A stretch of 64,000 nucleotides of DNA from Planctomycetia bacterium. GTDB lineage: Bacteria > Planctomycetota > Planctomycetia > Pirellulales > UBA1268. The translations under genes and the position numbers were made by a program. This document shows positions 1 through 7,727 of this stretch, one piece after another. The stretch spans positions 1-64,000 of the forward strand of contig JAPLNR010000060.1 in the NCBI GenBank assembly GCA_026401035.1, given 5' to 3'. A model generated the notes under the pieces. That model was not told where the DNA came from. It saw only the letters and a list, made by a program, of their open reading frames with translations, and did no database searches. Within the stretch, counting starts at the first letter, position 1; the number at the start of each line of letters is the position of its first letter.

Positions 1-122
1 ACACCACCCGCCAAGCCGCCGGCGCATCCGAAGGCACTGCCGTACCGCAACGCGAAGAATAGCCCCATAAGGAGCCCAAAAGGCACCCCGGCAAAGATAG
101 CGGTCTTGAAGAATCTAGACAT
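1..122 (-). CDS. Partial cassette ORF, small membrane protein
   Basis: An ATG at 122 opens a frame that stays open to the window edge and gives 40 residues, beginning MSRFFKTAIF. A lysine/arginine-containing start is followed by a hydrophobic, glycine-rich stretch that looks like a membrane segment or signal anchor. It lies just downstream of the attC at 135-222, so it is the first gene of the sixth cassette. It is cut by the window edge and I do not recognise the family. Confidence 0.55.
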   Translation of the reverse strand, partial: MSRFFKTAIFAGVPFGLLMGLFFALRYGSAFGCAGGLAGG

Positions 123-134
123 ATGCGGAACTCC

Positions 135-222
135 GCCGAACGCTTGAGCTGATCAGCGGCGGACCATCGGCTCGCCACACCGCTGGATTCTATCCGCCGT
201 CTGATCCAGCGATTGGTTAGGC
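135..222 (-). other. attC recombination site (cassette 5)
   Basis: On the plus strand the site reads R box GCCGAAC (135-141), a spacer, arm GCTGATCAGCGGCGGA (149-164), a variable centre, arm TCCGCCGTCTGATCCAGC (193-210), and R box GTTAGGC (216-222). The arms pair fully except for one extra G and one extra A in the right arm, the extrahelical bases typical of folded attC sites. The length is 88 bp. It closely resembles the site at 2752-2840. Confidence 0.9.
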
Positions 223-237
223 ACGATCCGCGCTCCA

Positions 238-519
238 TCAACGAAGCAGGTAGATGGCCACGGGCACAACTATGAGAAGAATCCACCCGGCCGCGGACAC
301 TAAAAACGGCGGCGTTTCCGTGTCAATGCGGCCACCGCGACCAACATATCCCGTGAACCCACCAATCGCATCTGGGAACCAAATCAGCGCCATCGGCAGG
401 AGCAGGCCGAGGGAGCCTTTAACGACATTCGGAGTCGCGCCGTTGGCCTCGACGATCATGGCGACAACGTAGCCGCAGGCGATGACGGTCGCTACGAGCT
501 TGGCAACAGTGATTCGCAC
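238..519 (-). CDS. Cassette-encoded small membrane protein (93 aa)
   Basis: This is the sole gene of cassette 5, starting at GTG 519 and stopping 15 bp before the attC at 135-222. Hydrophobic segments lie at about residues 5-24, 37-50 and 74-92, with a short polar Gly/Arg-rich loop between them, so two or three membrane spans are likely. I do not recognise the family and assign no function. Single small orphan membrane proteins are common integron cargo. The next cassette upstream ends at the attC 536-624, so the transcript would enter through that site. Confidence 0.7.
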   Translation of the reverse strand: MRITVAKLVATVIACGYVVAMIVEANGATPNVVKGSLGLLLPMALIWFPDAIGGFTGYVGRGGRIDTETPPFLVSAAGWILLIVVPVAIYLLR

Positions 520-535
520 GCGCAGCGCTACCAGT

Positions 536-624
536 GCCTAACGAAAAAGTTGAGCAGCTCGCAGCCAACAACCTCACCATACCGCAGGACGCTATCGCGA
601 GTCTGCTCCAATGCCTGGTTCGCT
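536..624 (-). other. attC recombination site (cassette 4)
   Basis: Plus-strand order is R box GCCTAAC (536-542), spacer GAAAAA, arm GTTGAGCAGCTCGC (549-562), centre, arm GCGAGTCTGCTCCAA (597-611), and R box GTTCGCT (618-624). Pairing of the arms leaves an extra G and an extra A unpaired in the right arm. The length is 89 bp. The site is almost identical in its arms to 1276-1364, but its outer left core differs. The last ten or so codons of the upstream DUF5615 gene lie within it. Confidence 0.9.
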
Positions 625-966
625 GTCTGGATCCTGTCCCAACTCGACGATCGAGTCACCATCTGCCAGCCTGACAATGCACTCCGGCAACTCACGGATG
701 AGGAGATGTTTCAATGCAGCGTTTGATGTATTGCCACATCGGAGCCAGATAACACGCGGCGGTGGACCAAGTCGCTCCACCATTTTTGCGAAGTCAGCAT
801 CCTTCGTCATGACGGCTGCACCAGCCGCCCGGGCTGCAGCAAAGATTGGCGGGTCGAGGGCGTCACGCAGCCCAAGGTCGCGTGCGGAAGCACACTCTAC
901 AGCGAAGGTTTCGGCAATCCATCGAGCGATCGACGGTGAGAGGTGAGCATCAAGCCAGATGATCAC
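592..966 (-). CDS. DUF5615-family PIN-like protein, putative toxin of a cassette TA pair
   Basis: The 124-residue protein begins with a beta-strand and acidic residue (IIWLDAHLS). It continues with the ARDLGL and VMTKDADF motifs of the DUF5615 PIN-like family, proposed ribonuclease-type toxins; the Asp residues D6 and those in TKDADF would bind metal. Its GTG start at 966 overlaps the stop of the DUF433 gene by four bases (GTGA), so the two are translationally coupled. The pair fills one integron cassette, and its stop codon lies inside the attC at 536-624. TA pairs are known to stabilise cassette arrays. Toxicity is inferred from family and pairing only. Confidence 0.85.
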   Translation of the reverse strand: MIIWLDAHLSPSIARWIAETFAVECASARDLGLRDALDPPIFAAARAAGAAVMTKDADFAKMVERLGPPPRVIWLRCGNTSNAALKHLLIRELPECIVRLADGDSIVELGQDPDSEPGIGADSR

Positions 967-1184
967 GCTGCGGCCCCAGGTTGTGACGCCTGGAGGCTAG
1001 CGAACTTCAGGCAAGCAGTGACATCTTCAATCTCTAAGTCGGGTAGTTCGTCCACGACTTCAGCGGGCGAGAGCCCCGCGGCAAGAAGATCGAGGACATC
1101 GCTTACCCGGATGCGCATTCCACGCACGCACGGACGGCCACCGCATTGCTGTGGATGAACGGTGATTCGATCGGTAAGCGTCAT
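963..1184 (-). CDS. DUF433 protein, putative antitoxin partner
   Basis: The protein has 73 residues from the ATG at 1184 (MTLTDRITVH). The core 'GGRPCVRGMRIRVSDVLDLL' followed by a helix with 'GLSPAEVVDELPDL' is the signature of DUF433, a small helix-turn-helix-like family usually encoded just before DUF5615 proteins. A longer frame extends to 1244, but the ATG at 1184 fits the family's usual start. It overlaps the DUF5615 gene by 4 bp and probably neutralises and autoregulates it, by analogy. It sits at the 5' end of cassette 4. Confidence 0.85.
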   Translation of the reverse strand: MTLTDRITVHPQQCGGRPCVRGMRIRVSDVLDLLAAGLSPAEVVDELPDLEIEDVTACLKFASLQASQPGAAA

Positions 1185-1275
1185 AAGCCGAACTCCCGGG
1201 GTGGCGGAAAGATTATACCCGCAGGGCCTGGGGTAGTCACTCAAACCGCGGAATGCAAGGCTCCTGGCTGCTTTC

Positions 1276-1364
1276 AGCGAACGAAAAAGTTGAGCAGCTC
1301 GCAGCCAACAGACTCACCATACCGAAGGACGCTATCGCGAGTCTGCTCCAACGCCTGGTTCGCC
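1276..1364 (-). other. attC recombination site (cassette 3)
   Basis: Plus-strand order is R box AGCGAAC (1276-1282), spacer GAAAAA, arm GTTGAGCAGCTCGC (1289-1302), centre, arm GCGAGTCTGCTCCAAC (1337-1352), and R box GTTCGCC (1358-1364). The length is 89 bp with the same two extrahelical bases as the other sites. It is nearly identical to 536-624 through the stem, which points to the same source of cassettes. Confidence 0.9.
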
Positions 1365-1370
1365 CTTCTC

Positions 1371-2201
1371 TCAGTACGGAGCCTCGATTGCCTCAAACTG
1401 CATGGCATTGAAATCATGCAACTCAACCATGTCATTGAGTCCATTCATCGCGACTGAAGCGGCAAACAGCTTTCCCTTTGCCGCCCAGACTAACCGATCC
1501 CCATCCAGATCAGCCCACTCCCAATCCGGACAGGCAATGGTTTGGGATTCGGCAGGCCCAACGAGTTCGTGTTCGTCCCAGTACACGCCTTTGCCAATCG
1601 GAGCGTCATGCTCAGCGTGAGCGATCTTTCGGAGCACCCATCCCTTGCCGATGCTTTTCTCGAACATATCTTTCACCTTCCAATCGGCAACATGTATCCG
1701 CTCTCCCGCCATCCTCCATCCGTCACGAAGTAGACGAACATAGTAGACGCCCAGGCATTCCCCACCGAAATACTCGCATGGCTGATAGTCGTGATCACGA
1801 TGCACCGCAGGCGAGGCAAGCCCAGTCGAGTGCCCATGACCGTCATTAAGCCAGTAGGAGTTCTTGCCAGTCCACAGCCCGCCGCCATGCCAGCAATCAC
1901 CTTTTGGCAGAAAGGCGATTGCCTTCAAGTATGGGACACGTGAGATTGCGGTCCACGACCCCTTTGACTCGGACTGCCACTTGCCGTTCATTGCGAAATA
2001 GATCGCATACTGGCCGTCAGGGGAGATATCCGAGCGTCGCTCGTAGATGCGGCCCTTGAGCCATTGACCCAGCTGAAACTCGTCGCGATGCCTGTCCCAG
2101 AGGACGGTTGCAACGCAATCGGACGGGCCACGACGAATCACGAGCGCACGTGGCGAGTCGCTTGCGAGAAGCACATGAATGCGTGGTGGAACTGGACGCA
2201 T
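1371..2201 (-). CDS. Cassette-encoded orphan protein, 276 aa
   Basis: The start is set at ATG 2201 (MRPVPPRIHVLLASD), because the upstream part of the longer frame lies inside the attC at 2212-2300. Motifs such as RRGPSDCVATVLWDR, GRIYERRSDISPDGQYAIYF and WTAISRVPYLKAIAFLP suggest a beta-rich, possibly beta-propeller-like protein with repeated W/Y-containing strands. It has no signal peptide or membrane segment. I believe it belongs to a recurrent bacterial 'hypothetical' family, but I cannot name it. It is the largest cassette seen here and the only gene in cassette 3; its stop is six bases from the attC. Confidence 0.75.
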   Translation of the reverse strand: MRPVPPRIHVLLASDSPRALVIRRGPSDCVATVLWDRHRDEFQLGQWLKGRIYERRSDISPDGQYAIYFAMNGKWQSESKGSWTAISRVPYLKAIAFLPKGDCWHGGGLWTGKNSYWLNDGHGHSTGLASPAVHRDHDYQPCEYFGGECLGVYYVRLLRDGWRMAGERIHVADWKVKDMFEKSIGKGWVLRKIAHAEHDAPIGKGVYWDEHELVGPAESQTIACPDWEWADLDGDRLVWAAKGKLFAASVAMNGLNDMVELHDFNAMQFEAIEAPY

Positions 2202-2211
2202 AGACCCTATG

Positions 2212-2300
2212 GGCGAACGTTCCCGATCAATGGCTCGCGGCCAAGGGATTATCCACACCGCCGGGCTTCATCGCGAGTCCATTGCATCGGCTGGTTCGGC
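2212..2300 (-). other. attC recombination site (cassette 2)
   Basis: Plus-strand order is R box GGCGAAC (2212-2218), spacer, arm GATCAATGGCTCGCG (2225-2239), centre, arm CGCGAGTCCATTGCATC (2272-2288), and R box GTTCGGC (2294-2300). Pairing of the arms again leaves one G and one A unpaired on the right. The length is 89 bp. The stem sequence differs from the other four sites while the fold is kept, which argues for selection on structure. Confidence 0.88.
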
Positions 2301-2726
2301 AATGCTTCGTACCCACCTGAAATGCAAGGATGGCGACCACGCTATCGATAGCACATTGCCGGGCTCAAGTATGCACTGGACTGCGTTGAATGGTTCCGGG
2401 CCAAAGCGCCGATCACCTATCAGGCCCACGAAACGCGCGGAGTGCGGCAAACCGCCGCCTGACACACCGATGAATCCGTCCGGGCCAACCTCATCCCAGC
2501 CGTGGCGACTCAACTGGATGCGCCTTTCAAAGCCCTCTCGCCAGCCGATGCTACTGCACACAATGACTCGCCAAAGACACTCCGCCACCTCCTCGAAATC
2601 GTCATACGGCTGGCTGTCGTCTTCCAAGCAGTCCAGCCGAAGCATGACCGGATAAACCGCTAGAAGTGCCTCGCGAAAGGTGCTCACCAAGTCCGTATCC
2701 GAAAGAGCGGCAAGCTTTTGTGACAT
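2268..2726 (-). CDS. Cassette-encoded orphan protein, 152 aa
   Basis: The start chosen is ATG 2726 (MSQKLAALSD), which lies just inside the cassette. The longer frame to 2798 would run through the neighbouring attC and is unlikely. The N-terminal half is acidic and helical (LVSTFREALLAVYPVMLRLD, then a D/E-rich DDSQPYDDFEEVAECLW run); the C-terminal half is beta-rich. It is predicted soluble. The last eleven or so codons (ending AEPADAMDSR) are encoded by the attC at 2212-2300, a common feature of cassette genes. No family was recognised. Confidence 0.7.
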   Translation of the reverse strand: MSQKLAALSDTDLVSTFREALLAVYPVMLRLDCLEDDSQPYDDFEEVAECLWRVIVCSSIGWREGFERRIQLSRHGWDEVGPDGFIGVSGGGLPHSARFVGLIGDRRFGPEPFNAVQCILEPGNVLSIAWSPSLHFRWVRSIAEPADAMDSR

Positions 2727-2751
2727 TTCCGCCAAGTGGGAATCTCCGGTT

Positions 2752-2840
2752 GCCGAACGGTGAAGCTGATCAGCGGCGGACGCTCGACTCCGCCTCACCG
2801 CTGGATTCTATCCGCCGTCTGATCCAGCGCGTGGTTAGGC
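2752..2840 (-). other. attC recombination site (cassette 1)
   Basis: Plus-strand order is R box GCCGAAC (2752-2758), spacer, arm GCTGATCAGCGGCGGA (2765-2780), centre, arm TCCGCCGTCTGATCCAGC (2811-2828), and R box GTTAGGC (2834-2840). The length is 89 bp. The arms are identical to those of the site at 135-222, so cassettes 1 and 5 share an attC type although their genes differ. Confidence 0.9.
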
Positions 2841-2843
2841 CCT

Positions 2844-3077
2844 TCACTCTCGGCTACCTGCGATCACTTTCTCTACCACCTCGGCCCCGCCAACGATGTC
2901 TTCGCTGCCCGTAAAACGGCACACCTCCATATGGCCGTCCTCGAAGACGTCGATTTCGACTCGCTCACCGACAAGCGTGAGCGTCACGAGCAATGAGTCG
3001 CTCCGATTACGCGATAGCGTGAACGGGATCTTGGCATCCTCCAATCGCAGCAACAGATCGTAGAGCGGATGCGACAT
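2844..3077 (-). CDS. Cassette-encoded orphan protein, 77 aa
   Basis: The ATG is at 3077, eight bases after the attI-type core at 3085-3091, so this is the cassette nearest the integrase and probably the most recently inserted. The sequence (MSHPLYDLLLRLEDAKIPFT, then alternating beta-strands 'LLVTLTLVGERVEIDVFEDG') looks like a small soluble alpha/beta protein of the immunity or TA-associated kind. That resemblance is an impression only. No convincing Shine-Dalgarno sequence precedes the ATG, as is often the case in first cassettes. Confidence 0.7.
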   Translation of the reverse strand: MSHPLYDLLLRLEDAKIPFTLSRNRSDSLLVTLTLVGERVEIDVFEDGHMEVCRFTGSEDIVGGAEVVEKVIAGSRE

Positions 3078-3084
3078 GAAACTG

Positions 3085-3369
3085 GCCTAACCAGTAATTC
3101 TACAGAACTCGATAATGTGAACAGTTTGCTGGGTAACGTACCCGGGCACGTTTCCATAAGCTGATGGAAGTGTTTATGACGACGTTGCTTACGAGGTGAG
3201 GCTCGAATTCAGGCCGGTGTGAAGTGCGACATTATCTGCAGCATAAACGCCCGCTGCCAAGACGGATTGGAGGGGCCTCCCGCGGATTGCGGCGTGAACC
3301 GACGAACGGTGCTTAAACCCGTCTATCCCGGCGGGAAACGCCACTACTGCTTGGTCACTCGGACGCCTC
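3085..3369 (-). promoter_or_regulatory. attI region: core site 3085-3091 and leader between integrase and first cassette
   Basis: On the minus strand GTTAGGC (3091-3085) is a canonical GTTRRRY core and is exactly complementary to the R'' box of cassette 1. About 280 bp separate it from the integrase stop. This stretch has no supported gene. A TAGAAT hexamer lies about 9 bases upstream of the core on the minus strand and could be a -10 element of a cassette promoter, but I see no good -35 sequence. Readthrough from the integrase gene is the alternative route of cassette expression. Confidence 0.65.
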
Positions 3370-4365
3370 TCATCCGCCCCTTCCCAGCCGGTCTGCAGGA
3401 CTCTGCACGCCCCTGCCGCCTCGGTTGAGCACGTGGGTGTAGATCATCGTCGTCTTCACGTCGTTGTGCCCCAGCAACTCCTGCACCGTGCGAATGTCGT
3501 AGCCCTGTTCGAGCAGATGCGTCGCAAATGAATGCCGAAACGTGTGGCTGCTCGCCCGTTTCGTAATTCCCGCGGTGATCACTGCTTCCCGAACCGCCCG
3601 CTGCATCACCGTTTCGTGAAGGTGGTGGCGATAGAACCGGCCGCTCTGCCGATCCCGGAAATCCGCCTTCGCCGCAAAGACCCACTGCCACGCCCATGCC
3701 TGCTCAGCCGTCGGGTGTTTTCGAGCAAATGCCCCCGGAAGCCCGACCCTTCCGCGTCCTTCCTCCACCTCAACAGCGTGCGACCTCCGACGGCTTTCAA
3801 GGTGTCGCAAGAGCGGCTCCCGCAAACATTTCGGCAACACTGTCACACGGTCCTTGTTGCCCTTGGCCTCCCGGATCGTCACCTCAGCCCGGTCGACATC
3901 GACGTCCTTGACCCGCAGCCGGAGTGCCTCGAGTAACCTCAGGCCCGCGCCATACAGAAGCATCCCGATCAACCACCGCTCGCCCGAAAGGCACCCGATC
4001 ACTCGCTCTACTTCGTCTACCGTCAGCACCGTCGGTAGTCGTTTCGGACGCTTGGCCCGCACCACGCCATCCAACTGATTCAGCGGCCGGCCAAGAACCT
4101 TGTCGTACAGAAACAGCAGGCCCGCGAGCGCCTGGTTTTGTGTCGACGCTGCGACGCGCTGTGTCACGGCCAAGTGCGTGAGAAACGCGTTGACTTCCGG
4201 CTCGCCCATCTCTTGAGGATGTCGCTTGTGATGAAACAGGACATACCGCTTGGCCCAATGCACATAGGCTTTTTCCGTACTCGCAGCCAAATGCCGAAGC
4301 CGCGCCGCATCCCGAACGCGGGCCAAAAGCTTCGGCGGTTGCCCAGTCGGCAAGCGGTCGCTCAC
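3370..4365 (-). CDS. intI: Integron integrase (IntI-type tyrosine recombinase)
   Basis: The 331-residue enzyme catalyses attI x attC and attC x attC recombination. An N-terminal SAM-like core-binding domain (about 10-95) precedes the catalytic domain. The tyrosine recombinase residues are visible: R143 ([10 protein letters not shown]), H274/R277 ([13 protein letters not shown]), H300 (LLGHNDV) and nucleophile Y309 (MIYTHV). The insertion peculiar to integron integrases is present at about 205-235 ([17 protein letters not shown]), as is the IntI-like C terminus [10 protein letters not shown]. The length is normal for the family and the gene appears intact. It is oriented toward the cassettes, unlike classical integrons where intI diverges from them. 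Confidence 0.95.
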   Translation of the reverse strand: MSDRLPTGQPPKLLARVRDAARLRHLAASTEKAYVHWAKRYVLFHHKRHPQEMGEPEVNAFLTHLAVTQRVAASTQNQALAGLLFLYDKVLGRPLNQLDGVVRAKRPKRLPTVLTVDEVERVIGCLSGERWLIGMLLYGAGLRLLEALRLRVKDVDVDRAEVTIREAKGNKDRVTVLPKCLREPLLRHLESRRRSHAVEVEEGRGRVGLPGAFARKHPTAEQAWAWQWVFAAKADFRDRQSGRFYRHHLHETVMQRAVREAVITAGITKRASSHTFRHSFATHLLEQGYDIRTVQELLGHNDVKTTMIYTHVLNRGGRGVQSPADRLGRGG

Positions 4366-4506
4366 TGCAGACTCCTCCTACTGAATATGGCGAGAGCGAG
4401 CCTACCAAGGGGCAAAAATCGCAATCCTGCACGTCCGCGACCATGGACTGGCCGCCTGGAAGACGGCCCTCGTTCGCCGCAGCGACCTGTGGTGGAGGAG
4501 GCGCAA

Positions 4507-4537
4507 GCCTGCAGGGGCCATGGATGGCCCTGCAGGC
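4507..4537 (-). terminator. Hairpin downstream of ettA
   Basis: The arms GCCTGCAGGGGCCA (4507-4520) and TGGCCCTGCAGGC (4525-4537) form a near-perfect stem with a four-base loop, seven bases past the ettA stop. No T-tract follows, so intrinsic termination is plausible but not certain. Confidence 0.5.
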
Positions 4538-4543
4538 GTAAAG

Positions 4544-6217
4544 CTAGAGCGTGAGTTTCTTGTGGCGGAAGCGGTGCGGCTCGTCGGCACCGATGCCGAG
4601 CCGCTCCTTGCGGCTGCGCTCGTAGACTTCGAAATTGCCCTCGCAGACATGCACGTAGCCGTCCCCCTCGAAGGCGATGATGTGCGTGGCGAGCCGGTCA
4701 AGAAACCAGCGGTCGTGGGTGATCACAACGACCGAGCCGGCGAAGTTGGAAATGCCCTCCTCGAGCGACCGCAGCGTGTCGACGTCGAGGTCGTTCGTCG
4801 GCTCGTCGAGCAGAAGCAAGTTTGCGCCGCCGCGGAGCAACTTCGACAGGTGCACGCGGTTGCGTTCACCGCCGGAGAGCGTGCCCACCTTTTTCTGCTG
4901 GTCGGGGCCCATGAAATTGAACTTGGCGACATAGCTGCGGGCGTTGACCGTCCGCTTCCCAAGTTCGATCGTGTCGTGGCCGCCGGAGATCTCCTCGAAC
5001 ACCGTCTTCCCGGGATCGAGGGCATCACGATTCTGGTCGACGTAGCCGATGTCGACCGTCGCTCCGACCTTGATCGTGCCGGAGTCGGGCTTCTCCTGGC
5101 CGACGAGCATGCGGAAGAGCGTGGTCTTGCCGGCGCCATTGGGGCCGATGATGCCCACGATGCCGCCTGGCGGCAGGCGGAACGTGAGGTTTTCGAAGAG
5201 CAGCTTGTCGCCGAAGGCCTTCGAGATGTTCTCAACGTCGATCACCTGGTCGCCGAGCGACCGACTGGCTGGAATGAAGATTTCGATCTCGGAGTCGCGG
5301 GCGGCCGCCTGCTCGGCGGCAAGTTTTTCATACGACGAGACACGGGCCTTGCTCTTGGCCTGCCGGGCCTTGGGCGACATGCGAATCCACTCGAGCTCCT
5401 TGTCGAGTGTCTTCTGCCGCGTGCTGGCCTGCTTCTCCTCCATTTCGAGGCGGGCCTTCTTCTGCTCGAGCCACGACGTGTAGTTGCCCTCGAAGGGAAT
5501 GCCGCGGCCATGATCGACCTCGAGAATCCATTTGGCGACATTGTCGAGAAAGTAGCGATCGTGGGTCACGGCCACGACCGTGCCGGCGTACTCGGCGAGA
5601 TGCCGCTCGAGCCAGTCGACGCTCTCGGCGTCGAGATGGTTCGTCGGCTCGTCGAGCAGGAGCATGTCGGGCTTCTCGAGCAGCAGCTTGCACAGCGCGA
5701 CACGGCGACGCTCGCCACCAGAAAGATTCGTGACGGCCCATTCGGCCGGTGGCAGGTTCATCGCATCCATCGCGATCTCAACCTGGCGATCGAGATCCCA
5801 GAGATTCTTGGCGTCGATCTCGTCCTGAACGGTGGCCTGCTCGGTGAGCAGCTTTTCCATCTCCTCGGGCTTCATCGGCTCGCCGAGCTTCGCATTGATC
5901 TCCTCGAACCGCCGCAGGACGGCGCGGGAGTGGTCCACCGCGTCCATCACGTTTTCGAAGACCGTTTTCGTGGGATCGAGCTGCGGCTCCTGCTGCAGGT
6001 AGCCGACGGTGTAGCCATCGGCGAGCCGTGTCTCGCCGTCGTACTCCTTGTCGATGCCCGCCATGATCTTCATGAGCGTGCTCTTGCCGGCACCATTGCG
6101 GCCGAGCAGTCCGATCTTCGCGCCGGGGTAAAACGCGAGACTGACGTTCTTCAGCAGTTCGCGCTGACCAAATTTTTTGGTGAGATCGGTGATCTGATAG
6201 ATGAAGGCTGGGCCCAT
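4544..6217 (-). CDS. ettA: ABC-F ATPase EttA, energy-dependent translational throttle
   Basis: The 557-residue protein starts at ATG 6217 ([17 protein letters not shown]); the longer upstream frame is not conserved-looking. It has two ABC domains and no membrane segments. Walker [10 protein letters not shown] is near residue 37 and GPNGAGKTT is in the second half. The signatures are [20 protein letters not shown] and [15 protein letters not shown], followed by [11 protein letters not shown] and [11 protein letters not shown]. The lysine/arginine-rich linker between domains matches the P-site tRNA interaction motif region, and the length and second signature match EttA rather than Uup. It binds the ribosomal E site and gates the first peptide bond according to ATP/ADP ratio. 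A long antisense frame covers it. Confidence 0.93.
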   Translation of the reverse strand: MGPAFIYQITDLTKKFGQRELLKNVSLAFYPGAKIGLLGRNGAGKSTLMKIMAGIDKEYDGETRLADGYTVGYLQQEPQLDPTKTVFENVMDAVDHSRAVLRRFEEINAKLGEPMKPEEMEKLLTEQATVQDEIDAKNLWDLDRQVEIAMDAMNLPPAEWAVTNLSGGERRRVALCKLLLEKPDMLLLDEPTNHLDAESVDWLERHLAEYAGTVVAVTHDRYFLDNVAKWILEVDHGRGIPFEGNYTSWLEQKKARLEMEEKQASTRQKTLDKELEWIRMSPKARQAKSKARVSSYEKLAAEQAAARDSEIEIFIPASRSLGDQVIDVENISKAFGDKLLFENLTFRLPPGGIVGIIGPNGAGKTTLFRMLVGQEKPDSGTIKVGATVDIGYVDQNRDALDPGKTVFEEISGGHDTIELGKRTVNARSYVAKFNFMGPDQQKKVGTLSGGERNRVHLSKLLRGGANLLLLDEPTNDLDVDTLRSLEEGISNFAGSVVVITHDRWFLDRLATHIIAFEGDGYVHVCEGNFEVYERSRKERLGIGADEPHRFRHKKLTL

Positions 6218-6359
6218 CGGACAGCGTGTCGCTCCTTGAGGTGGTGTCCGGATGATTCTACCGCAGGCGGCAAGCAGGCACAGGGCTCGTTGCAGGTGGG
6301 GCAGCCATCCACTACCATTCCCGCGTCGACATCGACGGTTTTGAGAAGGAGTTGAACCC

Positions 6360-7226
6360 ATGGCTGAATACGCGAATCCCGACGTGCTCGTGTCCACCGA
6401 GTGGGTGTCCGAGCACCTGAGCGACCCCAAGGTGCGGATCGTGGAATCCAACGAGGATCGCGCGCTCTACACGCAGGGACACGTTCCGGGAGCCGTCGAG
6501 ATCGACTGGCAGGTCGACCTGCAGGACCAGGTGCGCCGCGACTACGTCGACCGCGCCGGGTTCGAGAAAATCTGCCGCGAGAACGGCATCTCCAACGACA
6601 CAACCGTCGTGTTCTACGGCGACAAGAACAACTGGTGGGCTTGCTACGCATTCTGGGTGTTCAAGCTCTACGGCCACCCCGACTGCCGAGTCATGAACGG
6701 CGGCCGCAAGAAATGGCAACTCGACGGCCGGGCCTGGTCGACCGACCGGGTCAGTTATCCGCCCACGACATACACGGCGCCCGAACAAGACGCATCCGTC
6801 CGGGCCCTGCGGGACGAGGTGCTCAAGCACCAGAAGGCAGGCCGGGCGCTCATCGACGTGCGGAGCCCCGAGGAATACAGCGGCGAGCGGCTCCACATGC
6901 CCGACTACCCCAACGAGGGTGCCCTACGTGGCGGCCACATCCCAGGCGCGATGAACGTCCCCTGGCCCCTGTCGGTCAACGAGGACGGCACGTTCAAGTC
7001 CGTCAAAGACCTCGAGAAGCTCTACCTCAAGGAAGTGCACCTCAAACGGCGGTCGCCCACCATCGCGTATTGCCGGATCGGCGAACGTTCGAGCCTGACG
7101 TGGTTCGTGCTGAAATACCTGCTTGGGTTCGGCAACGTGAAAAACTATGACGGCTCATGGATGGAATGGGGCAACTGCGTCGGTGTGCCGATCGTGAAGG
7201 GTGCCACGCCCGAAGGCCAAGCCTGA
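6360..7226 (+). CDS. Two-domain sulfurtransferase (rhodanese family)
   Basis: The protein has 288 residues, with a strong Shine-Dalgarno AAGGAG before the ATG. The N-terminal rhodanese domain (about 8-130) is inactive. The C-terminal domain (about 150-280) carries the active cysteine C238 in CRIGERSS, with the DGSWMEWG motif after it. CRIGERSS with the following W-x-x-WG is typical of actinobacterial CysA/SseA-type thiosulfate sulfurtransferases, so thiosulfate:cyanide transfer is favoured over 3-mercaptopyruvate. It is followed 29 bp later by sufE, suggesting persulfide supply for iron-sulfur assembly or sulfur trafficking. It is cytoplasmic, without a signal peptide. Confidence 0.9.
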   Translation: MAEYANPDVLVSTEWVSEHLSDPKVRIVESNEDRALYTQGHVPGAVEIDWQVDLQDQVRRDYVDRAGFEKICRENGISNDTTVVFYGDKNNWWACYAFWVFKLYGHPDCRVMNGGRKKWQLDGRAWSTDRVSYPPTTYTAPEQDASVRALRDEVLKHQKAGRALIDVRSPEEYSGERLHMPDYPNEGALRGGHIPGAMNVPWPLSVNEDGTFKSVKDLEKLYLKEVHLKRRSPTIAYCRIGERSSLTWFVLKYLLGFGNVKNYDGSWMEWGNCVGVPIVKGATPEGQA

Positions 7227-7255
7227 CCCCCCAAGCCCATACCCATCGCGATCGC

Positions 7256-7693
7256 ATGAACAGCGTCAGCGGCAGACTCGACTCGATCGTCGGTGAATTC
7301 TCCGACCTCGATGGCCGGGAAAAACTCGAACTGCTTCTCGATTTTGCCGGCCGCTTGCCGCCATTGTCGGCCGCCTATGAGGCGAAGAAGACGATCGAAG
7401 ACCGACGGGTGCACGAGTGCCAGACGCAGGTGTTTCTGTGGCCCGAGGTGGAGCAGGGGATCGCACGGCTCGTCGCCGAGGTCGCCCCCGAAGCACCGAC
7501 TGTAAAGGGATTCGTTGCGATTCTCGCCGAAGCAGTGGAGGGCCGGCCCGCGGCCGAGGCGGCGGAGATTCCCGAAGACCTGCTCGAGCGAATGGGGCTG
7601 GCCCCGGTGCTCGGCATGCTGCGAACCCGCGGCCTGCGGGCCATCATCGGACACGTGAAGCGGGGCATCGCCACCAAGGCGACGCAGGGTTGA
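7256..7693 (+). CDS. sufE: SufE-family cysteine desulfuration protein
   Basis: The protein has 145 residues from ATG 7256. The SufE fold is recognised from the N-terminal helix (LDSIVGEFSDLDGREKLELL), the PPL motif and the sulfur-accepting loop ECQTQVFLW with C55. The usual glycine before the cysteine (GCQSQVW) is replaced by Glu. SufE accepts persulfide from a SufS desulfurase and passes it on for Fe-S cluster assembly. No sufS or sufBCD is present in this window. Pairing with the upstream sulfurtransferase suggests an operon and a sulfur relay role; that link is an inference. Confidence 0.88.
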   Translation: MNSVSGRLDSIVGEFSDLDGREKLELLLDFAGRLPPLSAAYEAKKTIEDRRVHECQTQVFLWPEVEQGIARLVAEVAPEAPTVKGFVAILAEAVEGRPAAEAAEIPEDLLERMGLAPVLGMLRTRGLRAIIGHVKRGIATKATQG

Positions 7694-7727
7694 GATCAGG
7701 CATGGCGGTCGAAGAAGGGGAGACGTC

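Larger units (their letters stand above)
1..4365 (-). mobile_element. Chromosomal integron: integrase plus gene-cassette array (left end outside window)
   Basis: An IntI-family tyrosine recombinase (3370-4365) is followed by an attI-like core at 3085-3091 and a run of short cassettes, all coding on the minus strand, separated by five attC sites. Cassette limits from the cut point in each core are about 3090-2758, 2757-2218, 2217-1282, 1281-542 and 541-141, with a sixth starting at 140. The front core of each cassette is exactly complementary to the R'' box of its own attC. The region looks less G+C-rich than the flanking DNA. The integrase is transcribed toward the cassettes, an inverted arrangement. 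The array continues beyond position 1. Confidence 0.92.

Noticed and set aside
1-3100. Prophage or transposon remnant as explanation for the orphan genes
   Set aside because: No phage structural genes or transposase are present, and the attC/core phasing with an adjacent IntI explains the layout better.
4520-6355. 611-codon open frame on the plus strand opposite ettA
   Set aside because: The opposite strand encodes a complete EttA with all ABC motifs; the plus-strand product has no recognisable domain and arises from high G+C codon bias.
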